From: Azolla caroliniana
Lineage: Eukaryota > Polypodiophyta
Direction: 5' to 3'
DNA length: 64,000 bases
NCBI GenBank assembly: GCA_043228905.1
Contig: JBHGNT010000002.1
Span: 6,696,001-6,760,000 of the forward strand
Shown: piece after piece, positions 53,662-64,000 of the stretch
Numbering within the stretch: the first letter of the stretch is position 1
How the letters are laid out: the number at the start of each line of letters is the position of its first letter
Position numbers and translations under genes: made by a program
Notes under the pieces: model-generated
The model's input: the letters and a program-made list of their open reading frames with translations, nothing else
Database searches by the model: none
What the model was told of the DNA's origin: nothing

Positions 53662-54503
53662 AGTTCGAACATCATCATTACAGCTATGAATACTCCCCAA
53701 TCCATTACGAACGTCGTCTTCTCCTGATCGTCTGGGTCCATGTGGTTTTGGTTATAGCCACTGAAGCCATCTAAAAAACTTTATATTTCGTGTCCTACTA
53801 CTGCATCGAGTACCCCATCCGTGAATGGTAATGGAAATGCATCAGTGATCATAACAACATTCAGTTTCCTATAGTCGACACACACGTAGATCTTTCCATT
53901 TTTCTTCGGTACGATGAGGATCGGGCTCAGCCAAGTCGCCCTCTTTACAGGTTGAATGAATTCGATTTTCAAAAGTTTATCTATTTCTTCTTTTACATGG
54001 ACCGCGCAGTTCGGATTCATGCGATAGCGCCGCTGTTGGATAGGCTTTGCGTTCATTGCGAGGTTAATCTGGTGCTAGTAGAATTTTGGATCCAACCCTT
54101 TCATATCTTCGTGGGACCATGTGAACACATCTTTGAATTTGTGTAGTAATTCAATCATGGCCGTTTTTTCCAAAGTTGGGAGATTCTCCGCAATCGACAG
54201 TGATCGTGGTGCGTCGGAAGTTCCAACATTGATTTCCTCTAGTGTCGACATTGTGACGCGTCGGGAAGTCTCTATCTCTCGGTCGAATGTGTCTTGCGCC
54301 TTGCGGACCTCCATGAGTGTTTTCGTGTCTGGTTTGCCTTCTTCATCTCTACTTGTTGCAGGAGTGGTGTACGTGCCCACTGTTTCGATGATGTCAATGT
54401 CGAATAAATGGACGATTCGAGGGTTTTCCGCCAAATAATTCTCCAACTCCTCGTCATCTAGACCCTCGAGCATGTTAATTTCCTTTGTGTATAACGGAGT
54501 CAT
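53662..54503 (-). pseudogene. GypD RT N-terminal half
   Basis: 54503-54075: acidic linker with LLHKFKDVFTWSHEDMKGLD, the usual lead-in to Ty3 RT. After a stop, 54056-53781: NAKPIQQRRYRMNPNCAVHV, WLSPILIVPKKNGKIYVCVD. After another stop: FLDGFSGYNQ (catalytic Asp A) and DPDDQEKTTFVMDWGVFIAV, ending near 53662. The YxDD box lies beyond the cut. Confidence 0.85.
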
Positions 54504-54527
54504 GGCCTTTGTTGGCGGGCCAGTTTC

Positions 54528-55499
54528 CTACGTCAGCACCCGAATCTTCACTCTACCTTGTTGTATTGCCAATTTTGTTTGATGTTCGCTGAGCACAACC
54601 ATGGCCATCCTAGCAGTAAAGGGTATGCTCCCAACACGTCGCACAACAGCCCTAATGGTCGGACGGATCTGATATCTACCATGCGTAACTAGAATGGGCA
54701 CGCCTCCCAATTTGCAATGCCTAGATGGTTGCAGGTAGCTTTGTTTATGACATTCCCTCGGAGCCACCATCAATGATGCATCACGGAATTTCTTCCCCTT
54801 GTAGGATTACTTTAATGGCCGGGTTATGGTGGTCCACCACTGTCGGCCTTGTTGTCGATTCCGTAAAATTCACAAGAATCATTCCATTGTTTATCGAAAT
54901 CTAGGGACTAAGTTCAATAATTTGTCCATCGTCATTGTGATTTGGTAGTCGGCTAAGGGTTTGCCATATGGGGTCGTCCTTCATCACGACTTCCTCTATT
55001 CGTGCTCTCGACATTGTGGATGTGCTTTCCTGGCGCATTCATTCGACATTCGCCTCATTGGCTTTTTCAACCCATGTATTCACGGCTATGCGAATGTGAT
55101 CCTGGACTTCCCAATTGGATGCCTTCGCTTGGCTCCGGGTTGTCACTTCTTGGACCTCCACAATGATCATATTGACCCTAGGTCCCTTCCCCTTGTCGCA
55201 TCGTGGGCAATGGGTTGCGTACTTCCCTGGTTGTTGGCAGATGAAGTAATGCACATTAAACTCGCCTCCTTCGGCTGCTGGTAGAGAAACTGACCCAGGT
55301 TGTGGCTCAGGCTCATGGCAAGGTCATTGCTGGTACTAGTAGTGGCGTGTGTTGCGGGGTTTCCTACGGTAGTCTTGTCGGTTGTTATTGGGAGGACAGA
55401 GTCGGTCCTCCTCCGAACTATTGTCATGTTGGCGCTGGTTGTGAGGTTGTCGATCTCCTTCGTATGCCCAAGTCCAGCTTGCCCACCTCTATTATTCAT
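54528..55499 (-). pseudogene. GypD gag end and protease-like region
   Basis: Frames 55499-55167 and 55254-55039 contain CQQPGKYATHCPRC, a Cx2-3...Hx..C knuckle with one Cys changed (usual CxxCxxxGHxxxxC). After it an acidic/Lys stretch (TRSQAKASNWEVQDHI) leads to 54773-54528. That part has text such as PRECHKQSYLQPSRHCKL but no clear DSGA. Several frames are needed, so it is dead. Confidence 0.6.
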
Positions 55500-55584
55500 G
55501 GGGCGCCTATTTCCGTAGCGTTGCCCATTTCTATTGCCGTATCAGTCATTTCGATGGTAACCATCTTCGTTTCTACCTTCGTCA

Positions 55585-55897
55585 TGTAAGAAAAGTTCAG
55601 AAGATAATGGGCTGGATTGACAACAGAGAACAAGAGAGAGTTTTCCAGAATGAAGAACAAGGTAAGATCTTATATTAAAACAGGTGTATTGCAATGTAAG
55701 AACCTATAGAAAACTCTAGATGTAGTACCACACACATCTCTAAACAATACTTTCATCCATACATATATACAAAGAAGTAACAACTAGTCGTTACTTCTTT
55801 GTAACTGTTGTTTTGTCTTTTTGTCCTTATTGTCTTTTGTAACTCATGTTTTGTCTTTATCCTCATAACTCATGTCTTATCATTTGTGGTGTAAACA
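55585..55897 (-). repeat. CopE 3' LTR (313 bp)
   Basis: Plus-strand ends TGTAAGAAAAGTTC and GTGGTGTAAACA. Next to it inside is a run of nine or ten C (55911-55920), the G-rich plus-strand primer of the element. Short for a copia LTR. Confidence 0.93.
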
Positions 55898-55939
55898 GGT
55901 AATCTTAACACCCCCCCCCGTAGCTGTGACACCACCAAC

Positions 55940-58900
55940 TCATCTATTTGGATGAATACTTAATCCAAAATGGTGGCAGCAACTCCAATGTTTTGCGTTG
56001 GGTACTGGCTTGGTAAGAAAATCAGCCCACATAGTTTGTGTTGAAGTATGTCCAATCGAGAGGTTAGATTCTTCAAGAAGTTCTGAGATGAAGTGATGTC
56101 GTGCACGGATATGCTTGTTCTGCTCTGTGATCTTGGGGTCCTTAGTGATTTTGATGCATGATTGGTTGTCACACCATAACTTGAATTCAGAAATTTTGAG
56201 GATGGCAAGTTCATCAATGATGGACTTCAACCATAATCCTTCCTTAGTAGTGAGAGTAGCTGCTATATATTCTGCTTCAGTGGAAGAGAGGGCAACAGTA
56301 GCTTGTTTCTTTGTTCGCCATGAAATGGCACCACCTGCAAATAGGAATACATAGCCAGAGGTGGATCGAGAGGTATCCTTGTCCCCCCCCCCCCAATTTG
56401 CATCCGTCCAACCATGTAGTGGTGTTGATAGCCAGCCTTGGATATTTGAATGTTGGGCTTTAGAGTATGATGTGTAAGTAAGTGTCATATCCCTTGTGTA
56501 CTTTAGATACCGTAATACTCTTTTAAGTGCTTTCCAATGGTTAACTCCTGGATTCTCCATGAATCTTGATAGGTATCCAGTGGCAAAAGATAAGTCGTGT
56601 CGGGTGCAGCTGACGAGGTATCGAATGCTCCCCAACACTTGGCGATACGGGATATTCTTCATAAAGTAAGTTTCTTTAGTTGTATGTGGTGAATCTTCAG
56701 ATGATAATTTGCATGGTACTGTGAGGGGAGTGGAGATTGGAGAACACTCAAACATATCAAACTTGGTTAGTATATTATCAACAAAGTTTTCTTGTGATAG
56801 GGAGACTGTACCTAGAGTTCGATTCCTTTTTACATGAATCCCAAGAAAATGTTCTAGTGGCCCAAGATGTTTGATAGGGAATTGTTGTCGTAACTCAGCA
56901 ATAAATTCCATTACCAAGTCTTCCGATGTCCCAGCAATAGGTAAATCATCTACATAGACTCCCAAGAGTAAGAATTTTGTTCTTGTTTTCCTTATATATA
57001 TATTAGGTTCTGATTGAAGTTGTTGAAATTTGATTGATAAGAGGAACCTATGAAACTTGGCATACCATTGTCTAGGGGATTGTTTTAGGCCATATAAAGG
57101 TTTGTTAAGTTTACACACATACTTAGGGTCTATATTATTATCTAACATTTGGGGTTGTTCCATATATATATCTTCTTCTAAATCACCATGTAAAAACGTT
57201 GTTTCAACAACATGATGAAGTTCAAGATTTAAATATCCCGTAATGGCAAGAATCAATCGAAGTGCAGTGATCTTTAGAGTGGGTGAAAAAGTTTCATGGT
57301 AGTCCACACCTGGTATTTGTGAGAATCCTCGAGCTACTAATCTCGCTTTGAACCTCACGGGAGTACCTAGGGCATCATATTTCTTTGTAAAAAGCCACTT
57401 ACAAGTGATGACATTGGCGTGACAAGGCCGCGGTACTAATGTCCATGTGTGATTCTTTTGGAGTGCTGAGAATTCAGATTTAATTACCGCAACCCAATTG
57501 TCTTTTTCTTTACTTTTTAATGCTTGCTTGAAGGTGAGAATTGGAGCTGTGTCTTAGTTGTCTCCTTCGATAATGGCTGCAAAGATGGATATGTCGGACT
57601 CCGTCTCTGTTGCGAAGTGACATGTGGACTTTTCAAGCACCTCGTCCTTAGTTGCATCATAGATATCACTAAGTAACCTTACCTTAGTCTTTTTAGCCCT
57701 AATTTCTTTGTCTTTTAAGGTTGTTTTGGAGAGGTTGCAGGTTTTTAGGCGGTCGAGATCCATATTCTCAGATCTGGAGCTTTGTTTTCTTGCAATCATG
57801 GAGGATGCACAGGGTTGGATGTGGTCGCCACTCGTATGCTCAGGTTCAAGGCTTCGAGTAATATATTGTGCAGTGGATTGATTGTTGCTTTCGAGGCTCC
57901 GGTCATACACTTGTTCACCTTCGGGGCTTTGAGCATCAGATTGGCGGAAAAATTGACTACCAATTTTGAGATTTTGAGGATACTCTGAGGTGTAAGGTTG
58001 TAGGTGACCTAAACTTGTATGTTCAGATTCACAATTTCGACATTCGGATGTTGAAGAAGAGTTGTTGGGTTGTTGGCAGTGCATTAGCACATCCTCAGGT
58101 TCGAGACTTCGAGTGGCTGATTTCGTAATCATAGGCTTGGTGGCGGTCTTCGCAGCAGAGATTCCCAACCCCTCATCTTGAGTGGTTAAGATCTGAGAAT
58201 GAGGTAATTGGTTGAGTTTCTCTCCTCTGTTTTTTGTTGCATTAGTTGTTGGCGCACCATGATTGTTGTGTAGTTCGATCTTGATGATGCTTGTCCCATC
58301 ATTTTCAAATTCCATTGATGTTGCTTGAGGAAGTCTTAACTTTGTGATTTCCTTGGTAAGGTGTTCACTCTCGGTTTCTTTCATTACATATGATGACCTA
58401 GAAAAAAGACTTTTCTCATCAAACTCCACAGAACGACTAAATATTATTTTACCTGTATCAGGAAGGTAAATTCTATATGCTTTTACTCCATATGGCTCCC
58501 CATATCCAATAAATTTTCCTTTGATGCATCGATCCTCAAGTTTTGTCCTCTTGGCAGGTTGTATATATGCAAATGCAGTTGCTCCAAATACTCGAAGATG
58601 TGATATCTCAGGTGGGTACCCATACCACATGGTGTATGGCACTTGTCCTTCTATACCTTGGTGAGGGGTTCTGTTTTGTAGGTAACAAGTTGTGGCGACT
58701 GCTTCTTCCCAGAATCTTGAGGCCATTCCACTCGTCTTCAGCATACTCCTAGCAGCATTTAATAAGGTGTGATTCTTTCTCTCGGCTATCCCATTTTGTT
58801 GAGGTGTGTAGACAGTTGACTTTTGATGAAATATACCATTTTTTTCGTTAAAGGCTTCCCATTCTTGTGAAACAAATTCCCCACCATTGTCACTTCTTAT

Positions 58901-60691
58901 TACTTTAACTTTAAGTTGTGTTTGATTTTCAACAAAGCTCTTATATGCACAAAATGCTTTGAATGCATTTCCCTTTTGTTTAAGAAAGTTAACCATTGTA
59001 AATCGCGAAGTGTTATCAATAAATGTTATAAAGTACCTTGCTCCGGAGAGTGAGTTGGGAGTTATCGGTCCACATACATCCATGTGAACAAGTTGGAGTA
59101 GTTCCTTTGTCTTTGAGTTACTTAGCGGGAATGATTTTTGAGCCATTTTCCCATACATGCATCCTTCACAAATATCAATAGATTTAAAGATTGTGGAAGG
59201 TAAACCTCTTACTAGGTTCTGATTTTGACACAACTTGAGTATTGGTGTATGTAGATGACCGAACCGGTAATGCCATAGATAGGTGGGAGACACATTGTCT
59301 ACTCCTCCTTGATGTACTTCAGCAGCTAATGCTTCTCCAAGATTCGCCTTGACAGGATATTGTTGCCCTTGTTTTGGACATACAATTTTTATCTCATGTT
59401 GACCATCTTGGATGTATGGGGTAGCTTGTTGTTTGCTGAATTTGACTGTCATTCCTTTTGCAGTAGCTTGTCCCACAGATAATAGATGTTTTGCAATTCC
59501 AGGTACAAAGTATATATCTGAAATTTGTACAACATGATTACTAATGAGTCTTAATTTGATATTACCTTTCCCAACCGCCACTTTTTGACCTTTGTCTCCA
59601 AAGGTGACCTTCAATGGTATTGGGAGCTCTTGATAGTTGTCCAACCAGTCTTTTCGATATGTTAGATGGTGAGTAGCCCCGGTATCCAAGAACCAGGTGC
59701 TATCATCTTCATTTTCTTCAAATGTGTTTGCATTATATGCTTGAATATACTCTTCTTCATCAGGTTCTCCATTTTGTTCAGGTGCTTCTTCAAAAGAATA
59801 TTCTGGATTTCTATCATCTTCTTGTTGGATAACCACATTATGTGCCTGGGGTCGGTTGGAGTTCTTCTCTGCTTGCTTGAGGCGACATACTCGATCAGTA
59901 TGTCCTTCCTTCTTGCAATATCTACAGATGATTCTAAAGCTTCCATTTTTTCGTGAGTTGTTCCCATAGTATTTTTGTGCTTCACTCTTGATGTATGTTT
60001 TGTTATTATTAGATTCATTATTTCTTACTTTTTCAGGTCTGTATCTTTGTTGGTTTGCTGGATGACCCCTTTGGAATCGATTGATGGAGACTGCCATTGC
60101 AATCGGTTGAGCATTATTCTTCTTTTGTCGTCGAATGTCTTCATGACGGATCTTAGTAAGTAGCTCAGACAATGTTGTCGTGCTACTATGCATAGTGATG
60201 AATGTTCCCCAAGATTCGGGGAGTTTGCTTAACACTAATCCAATCTTGATGTCTTCTGAGATGTAGTTGCCGGCGATAGTTGCATCATCCATGGCTGCCT
60301 CCCAAGTTGATAAGAAGGTAGGAACATCTTCTTCTTCCTGTAAAACACACATATTAAACAGGGTAGCTAAGGTGTGGAGTTTAGTTGTACCATCTTGAGG
60401 TTCGTATAGTTCCTTCAATTTTGCCCACATTGCAGCTGCAGATGTGAGTTTTGGAATAATTTCTGACTGCTTTTCATCTACACTTAACATTATCTCTAGT
60501 CTAGCTCTTTTATCCAGCTTTCGCCACTCATGCCATTCGTCTGACTCTCGTTTTGCAGGTTCTGGAGTAGCGCCAGTTGTGATGTCGAGGAGCTCCTCAA
60601 CATCAAGTAGCAGCTCCATTCGAGTCTTCCAGATTTTGTAGTTTTTCTCCGTTAATTTGTCCAAGGTATATTTTCTGCTTGAGCTTGCCAT
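55940..60691 (-). pseudogene. CopE gag-pol, one in-frame stop
   Basis: From ATG 60691 the frame runs 1,045 codons to TAA 57554-57556, then continues in the same frame to 55940: about 1,584 codons with one nonsense codon. In order: gag domain (NYKIWKTRMELLLD, LYEPQDGTT), CCHC knuckle CRYCKKEGHTDRVC (59885-59926), protease FLDTGATHHLT (near 59680), pre-integrase (HYRFGHLH, CEGCMYGK), integrase (HMDVCGPI, RSDNGGEFVS, QNGIAERKNHTL), a long Ser/Thr/Gln-rich linker, RT (GVYVDDLPIAG near 56950) and RNase H (RSTSGYVFLF, LSSTEAEYIA, CDNQSCIKITKDP). The stop falls in the linker just before RT. Confidence 0.92.
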
Positions 60692-60781
60692 AGTGATAGT
60701 TTTTAGATTTGTTTATTTCAGGAAATCTGTGGTGAGTTTTGTTGGTTATAGGGGAGTATGAGATTCAGATTGTGCAACCTA

Positions 60782-60793
60782 GCTCTGATACCA
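60782..60793 (-). other. CopE primer-binding site (initiator tRNA-Met)
   Basis: GCTCTGATACCA on the plus strand is TGGTATCAGAGC on the coding strand, directly abutting the 5' LTR. Confidence 0.95.
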
Positions 60794-61106
60794 TGTAAGA
60801 AAAGTTCAGAAGATAATGGGCTGGATTGACAACAGAGAACAAGAGAGAGTTTTCCAGAATGAAGAACAAGGTAAGATCTTATATTAAAACAGGTGTATTG
60901 CAATGTAAGAACCTATAGAAAACTCTAGATGTAGTACCACACACATCTCTAAACAATACTTTCATCCATATATATATACAAAGAAGTAACAACTAGCCGT
61001 TACTTCTTTGTAACTGTTGTTTTGTCTTTTTTTACTTATTGTCTTTTGTAACTCATGTTTTGTCTTTATCCTCATAACTCATGTCTTATCATTTGTGGTG
61101 TAAACA
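60794..61106 (-). repeat. CopE 5' LTR (313 bp)
   Basis: Same ends as the left copy. Differences include CATATATATATAC/CATACATATATAC and TAGCCGTT/TAGTCGTT. The promoter region is AT-rich. Confidence 0.93.
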
Positions 61107-62335
61107 TTTTCAGAAGCGAAGGATGACACCCACAGCCGCAAATGGTTAAGTGCCATGTAGGATGAGATGGATTCCCTGCATGAGAACCATACATACGAAT
61201 TGGTGGAGTTGTCGAAAGGAAAGCGGGCACTCCGAAACAAGTGGGTGTACAAGTTGAAACTGGGAGATGTCGGCAACCCCCCGAGATACAAAGCCAGGAT
61301 CGTGGTGAAGGGGTTCCAGCAGAAAAAGGGCGTGGACTTTGACGAGATATTTTCCCCTGTAGTAAAGATTACCTCCATCCGGACGGTGCTGAGTATAGCG
61401 GCAAGCATGGACCTCGAGGTAGAACAGCTGGACGTGAAGATGGCATTCCTTCACGGCGACCTCGAAGAGGAGATCTACATGCAGCAACCGGAAGGATTCG
61501 TGGAGAAAGGGAAGGAGCACCTGGTTTGCCGGTTGAAGAAGAGCCTCTACAGGTTGAAGCAGGCCCCCCAGCAATGGTACCGGAAGTTCAACTCCTTCAT
61601 GGCCCATCAAGGGTACCACAAGATGCAGGCCGATCACTGCGTGTTTGTGAAGAAGTTTGAAGGAGGCGACTTCCTGATACTCCTTCTGTACGTGGATGAC
61701 ATGTTGATCGTCGGACGGAACCAAGTCAAAATACGGATGCTGAAGAAGGCTCTCAACCAGACCTTCTCAATGAAAGACTTGGGTCCGGCAAGACAGATGT
61801 TGGGGATGCATATTATCCGGAACCGGTCAGTGAAGCAATTATGGTTGTCACAGGAGAAGTACGTGACAAAGGTGCTTCACCGGTTCAACATGTCAGATGC
61901 GAAACCGGTCGGATCGACACTTCCGGCAAACTACAGGTTATCTGGTAATCAAAGCCTGAAGACGAAAGCAGAGAAGGCGGATATGATGAAGATTCCATAT
62001 ACCTCTGCCGTCGGGAGCTTAATGTACGCAATGGTGTGTACCCGACCGGATATAGGATACGCAGTCGGACTGGTGAGCCGGTTCATGAGCAATCCCGGCA
62101 AGGAGCACTGGAACGCGGTCAAATGGATACTCTGATACTTGAAGGGCACTTCAAATATGTGTCTCCGATTCGGCTCCGGAAAACCTCAACTTAACGATTT
62201 TACTAATTCGGACATGTCAGCTGATGTGGATACCAGCCGGTCTACATCCGGGTATGTAATGACATATGCAGGGGGAGCTGTTTCGTGGCAGTCGAGGCTG
62301 CAGAAGACGGTTGCGTTGTCAACCACGGAGGCAGA
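61107..62335 (+). mobile_element. CopC: copia fragment (RT and part of RNase H)
   Basis: Coding DNA of the CopA/CopB family, about 90 percent like CopA, with no LTRs. It begins next to CopE's LTR in the linker before RT and ends inside RNase H at STTEAD, where the chromovirus LTR begins. The 5' half of the element is not on the other side of CopE. Confidence 0.88.
61107..62335 (+). pseudogene. CopC RT and RNase H
   Basis: A TAG at about 61157-61159 (Gln in CopA) precedes MDSLHENHTYELVELSKGKR. RT is open from 61167 with DEIFSPVVKITSIRTV, HGDLEEEIYMQQPEGF, YRLKQAPQQWY (YGLKQAP in CopA) and YVDD (near 61689). A TGA at 62133-62135 replaces the CGA of CopA and CopB; the same frame continues to the cut. 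Truncated, inactive. Confidence 0.9.
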
Positions 62336-62809
62336 TGTTAAGAGTCTATTACTAATCAATAGACCAAATCAAGTAAAAAGGAAGAAAATAGATTGGATAG
62401 AAGAACCCGTTCCACCCGACCACCCCCGAGCTATGATCTAGACATAGCCAACCTACCACCGACGTCCCATACCGCCGGATATTAGGATGACTAATACCTT
62501 GGAAGAGATAAACACGGTCGTCGAGACGAAAGCCTAGCCCGCACCACCGGTGTCTACGACAGCAGCCTTCCGACATGATGATCTCTATGAGGGTAGCTAA
62601 GCCTCATATTTATACCTTTTCCTAGGCCCCTTGAATAGATGTGCCTTTCTAAAAGGCTCTCTATTCATTGGTTGTCTAAATCATGATAGTGCATGCACAT
62701 ATCATTCATTCTATCCAATCATTAGTCCCCTTTTTAATAATAGTGAACATACCCTTCACTAATGTAAATATTAGTGACCTACCCTCACCAACGTTATGTG
62801 TACATAACA
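62336..62809 (-). repeat. Chromovirus 3' LTR (474 bp)
   Basis: On the coding (minus) strand it runs from TGTTATGTACACATAACG to ACTCTTAACA. The purine-rich AAGTAGGGGAGTA lies just before it (62810-62822 read backwards). The insertion is inside CopC RNase H (target next to GGCAGA). The partner LTR lies outside the window. A related old copy is at 30193-30610. Confidence 0.88.
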
Positions 62810-62816
62810 TACTCCC

Positions 62817-64000
62817 CTACTTCAAAAGATTGCACTCTTGCAATATAAAGTGAGGAAATTGTGCCTTAAGCGAATGCTCGCGTTCCCATGTGGCATCATC
62901 AATAGGTTTATCCATCCATTTGATCTTGAATAGCCGAATCTCTTTAGAACGTAAACGTTTAGTACGAGAATCAAGAATTCGTTCAGGAACATGAGGTTTG
63001 TAAGAAAAATCCTCTAATGTTACAAGATCTTGGATTGTGATGGTGTTATCACCAGAGCCTAAAAATGGTTTTAGACGACTGACGTGAAAAACAGGATGAA
63101 TACCAACGTTACGAGGTAAGGCAAGGTGATAAGCAGATGACCCAACTCGCTTAAGGATTTCAAATGGGCCACAATATCGTGGGGCTAACTTAGCGCACTT
63201 GCCCGTAGATAATGACGTAGAATCAGTCGGGACACGCAAAAAAACTTTTTGACCAATAGTAAATGCACGAGGACGTCTATCCTGATCAGCATAAAATCGA
63301 GCACGATCTTGAGCTGTCTTGACATTTTCTTTGGCAATATGCAACATTTGGTTCATGTCTTGCAAAAAATTGCGTGTACTGTCTAATGTATCACGATGAA
63401 TCGTGACATCAACTGGGGCACGTGGCTGAAAACCATACATCAACATAAAAGGACTATATCCAGTGGATGTATGTTTAGAGCTATTATAGGCAAATTCTAA
63501 GATAGGAAGGTATTGCTCCCACTTAGAAGGGGTTTTTGCTACATAAGCTCGAAGCATGTCCTCAATAATTTGATTAACTCGTTCAGTTTGTCCATCAGAC
63601 TGAGGATGATATGCGGAACTCATGCTCAACGTAGTTTCTAGTTTCTTAAAGACCTGAGTCCAAAAGTCACTAGTAAACTTGGAATCTCGATCACTAACAA
63701 TATCCATCGGTAATCCATAAAAACGAAATAACTCATCAACAAATTGATAAGCCAACTGTTGAGCGGTTACCGTGGTTTTTGTAGGAATAAATCTAGCTAA
63801 TTTTGTTAGCCTGTCAACGACAACCCATATGGCATCATGACCCCTCTGTGTACGAGGTAAACTAACAATAAAATCCATCGAGATACTTTCCCATTTATTG
63901 TTGGGAATATCTAAGGGATGTAAAAGACCAGCAGCTTTAAGTCGTTCCGATTTATTAATCTGACATTGTAAGCATTGAGTTACGTATTTATGCACGTCAG
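62817..64000 (-). CDS. Ty3 chromovirus integrase with chromodomain (partial)
   Basis: Open from the window edge to 62817; at least 392 codons with no stop. The N-terminal zinc domain is cut, with only its CxxC (CLQCQINKSERLKAAG) visible. The core triad Asp 41 (SMDFIV), Asp 102 (SDRDSKFTS) and Glu 138 (GQTERVNQ) gives a 35-residue D-E spacing. A GPY/F module reads KLAPRYCGPFEILKRVGSSA. The end, about 335-385 (PERILDSRTKRLRSKEIRLF, IKWMDKPIDDATWERE), reads as a chromodomain, which in this group steers insertion to heterochromatin. The polyprotein's RT and gag lie beyond the window. It is the best-preserved Ty3 sequence here and may be from a live element. Confidence 0.93.
   Translation of the reverse strand, partial: DVHKYVTQCLQCQINKSERLKAAGLLHPLDIPNNKWESISMDFIVSLPRTQRGHDAIWVVVDRLTKLARFIPTKTTVTAQQLAYQFVDELFRFYGLPMDIVSDRDSKFTSDFWTQVFKKLETTLSMSSAYHPQSDGQTERVNQIIEDMLRAYVAKTPSKWEQYLPILEFAYNSSKHTSTGYSPFMLMYGFQPRAPVDVTIHRDTLDSTRNFLQDMNQMLHIAKENVKTAQDRARFYADQDRRPRAFTIGQKVFLRVPTDSTSLSTGKCAKLAPRYCGPFEILKRVGSSAYHLALPRNVGIHPVFHVSRLKPFLGSGDNTITIQDLVTLEDFSYKPHVPERILDSRTKRLRSKEIRLFKIKWMDKPIDDATWEREHSLKAQFPHFILQECNLLK

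Larger units (their letters stand above)
53662..55584 (-). mobile_element. GypD: Ty3/gypsy fragment, minus strand
   Basis: Read from the right it has gag with a zinc knuckle, protease-like region, linker and the first half of RT, and is cut at both ends. No LTR is present. It is a different lineage from GypA: RT text EEIDKLLKIEFIQPVKRATW and VCVDYRKLNVVMITDAFPLP is the common plant Ty3 form. The left edge joins GypB and the right edge joins CopE's LTR. Confidence 0.8.
55585..61106 (-). mobile_element. CopE: Ty1/copia retrotransposon, minus strand, nearly complete
   Basis: Two 313-bp LTRs (55585-55897, 60794-61106) differing at about four or five sites by eye, an iMet PBS directly inside the right LTR, one long gag-pol frame with a single stop, and a G-rich tract before the left (3') LTR. 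The flanking bases do not match (CGTCA on the left, TTTTC on the right) and the two sides are different elements. A rearrangement after insertion is therefore likely. Confidence 0.93.

Overview
The window looks like nuclear DNA of a land plant with a large, repeat-rich genome. I find no convincing host gene; nearly everything is transposable element, much of it nested. Evidence: Ty1/copia elements with a primer-binding site matching initiator tRNA-Met (TGGTATCAGAGC), Ty3/gypsy elements with a site (TGGTGAACCCGACGTG) that I read as matching the 3' end of plant tRNA-Trp, a LINE, a chromodomain-type Ty3 integrase and several solo LTRs. Gene-rich stretches are GC-rich element ORFs; spacers are AT-rich. 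Which plant group it is cannot be told with confidence; a non-flowering land plant is a guess.

Layout. 1-823: AT-rich DNA with a probable tRNA-derived SINE. 824-6139: copia element CopA, nearly identical LTRs, TSD ACTTG. 6140-7260: AT-rich spacer. 7260-8500: Ty3 relic (LTR end, PBS, gag). 8637-8722: two heat-shock-element-like arrays. 8757-12197: 5'-truncated, mutated LINE. 12240-14586: Ty3 integrase and LTR remnants with a 219-bp tandem duplication. 14587-19968: CopB, same family as CopA, TSD CACCA. 20010-21316: unknown ORF of an older element. 21317-29170: Ty3 element GypA, with a related solo LTR inside its pol. 29171-32017: relics (coiled-coil ORF, solo LTR, copia integrase).

32018-53661 is a four-level nest. 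Ty3 element GypB is interrupted by two solo LTRs and by copia CopD (37633-53496, TSD GATTC). CopD holds a minus-strand Ty3 fragment GypC (38994-40660) and, abutting it, the gag-only element GagA (40665-49848), whose 3' LTR holds a second gag-only element GagB (44314-49824). 53662-55584: minus-strand Ty3 fragment GypD. 55585-61106: minus-strand copia CopE, complete except for one stop codon, but with unmatched flanks. 61107-62335: fragment CopC of the CopA/CopB family, cut by a minus-strand chromovirus (62336 to the window end).

How they relate. GypA, GypC, GagA and GagB have LTR tips close to TGTCG...CGACA, the same PBS four bases after the LTR, and target sites of four bases that are ACGT wherever intact. 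GagA and GagB have no protease, RT or integrase, so they would depend on enzymes supplied by relatives such as GypA. Most coding regions are broken by stop codons (several CGA to TGA) and frameshifts; CopE and the visible part of the chromovirus are best preserved. All assignments come from reading motifs; no database search was possible.
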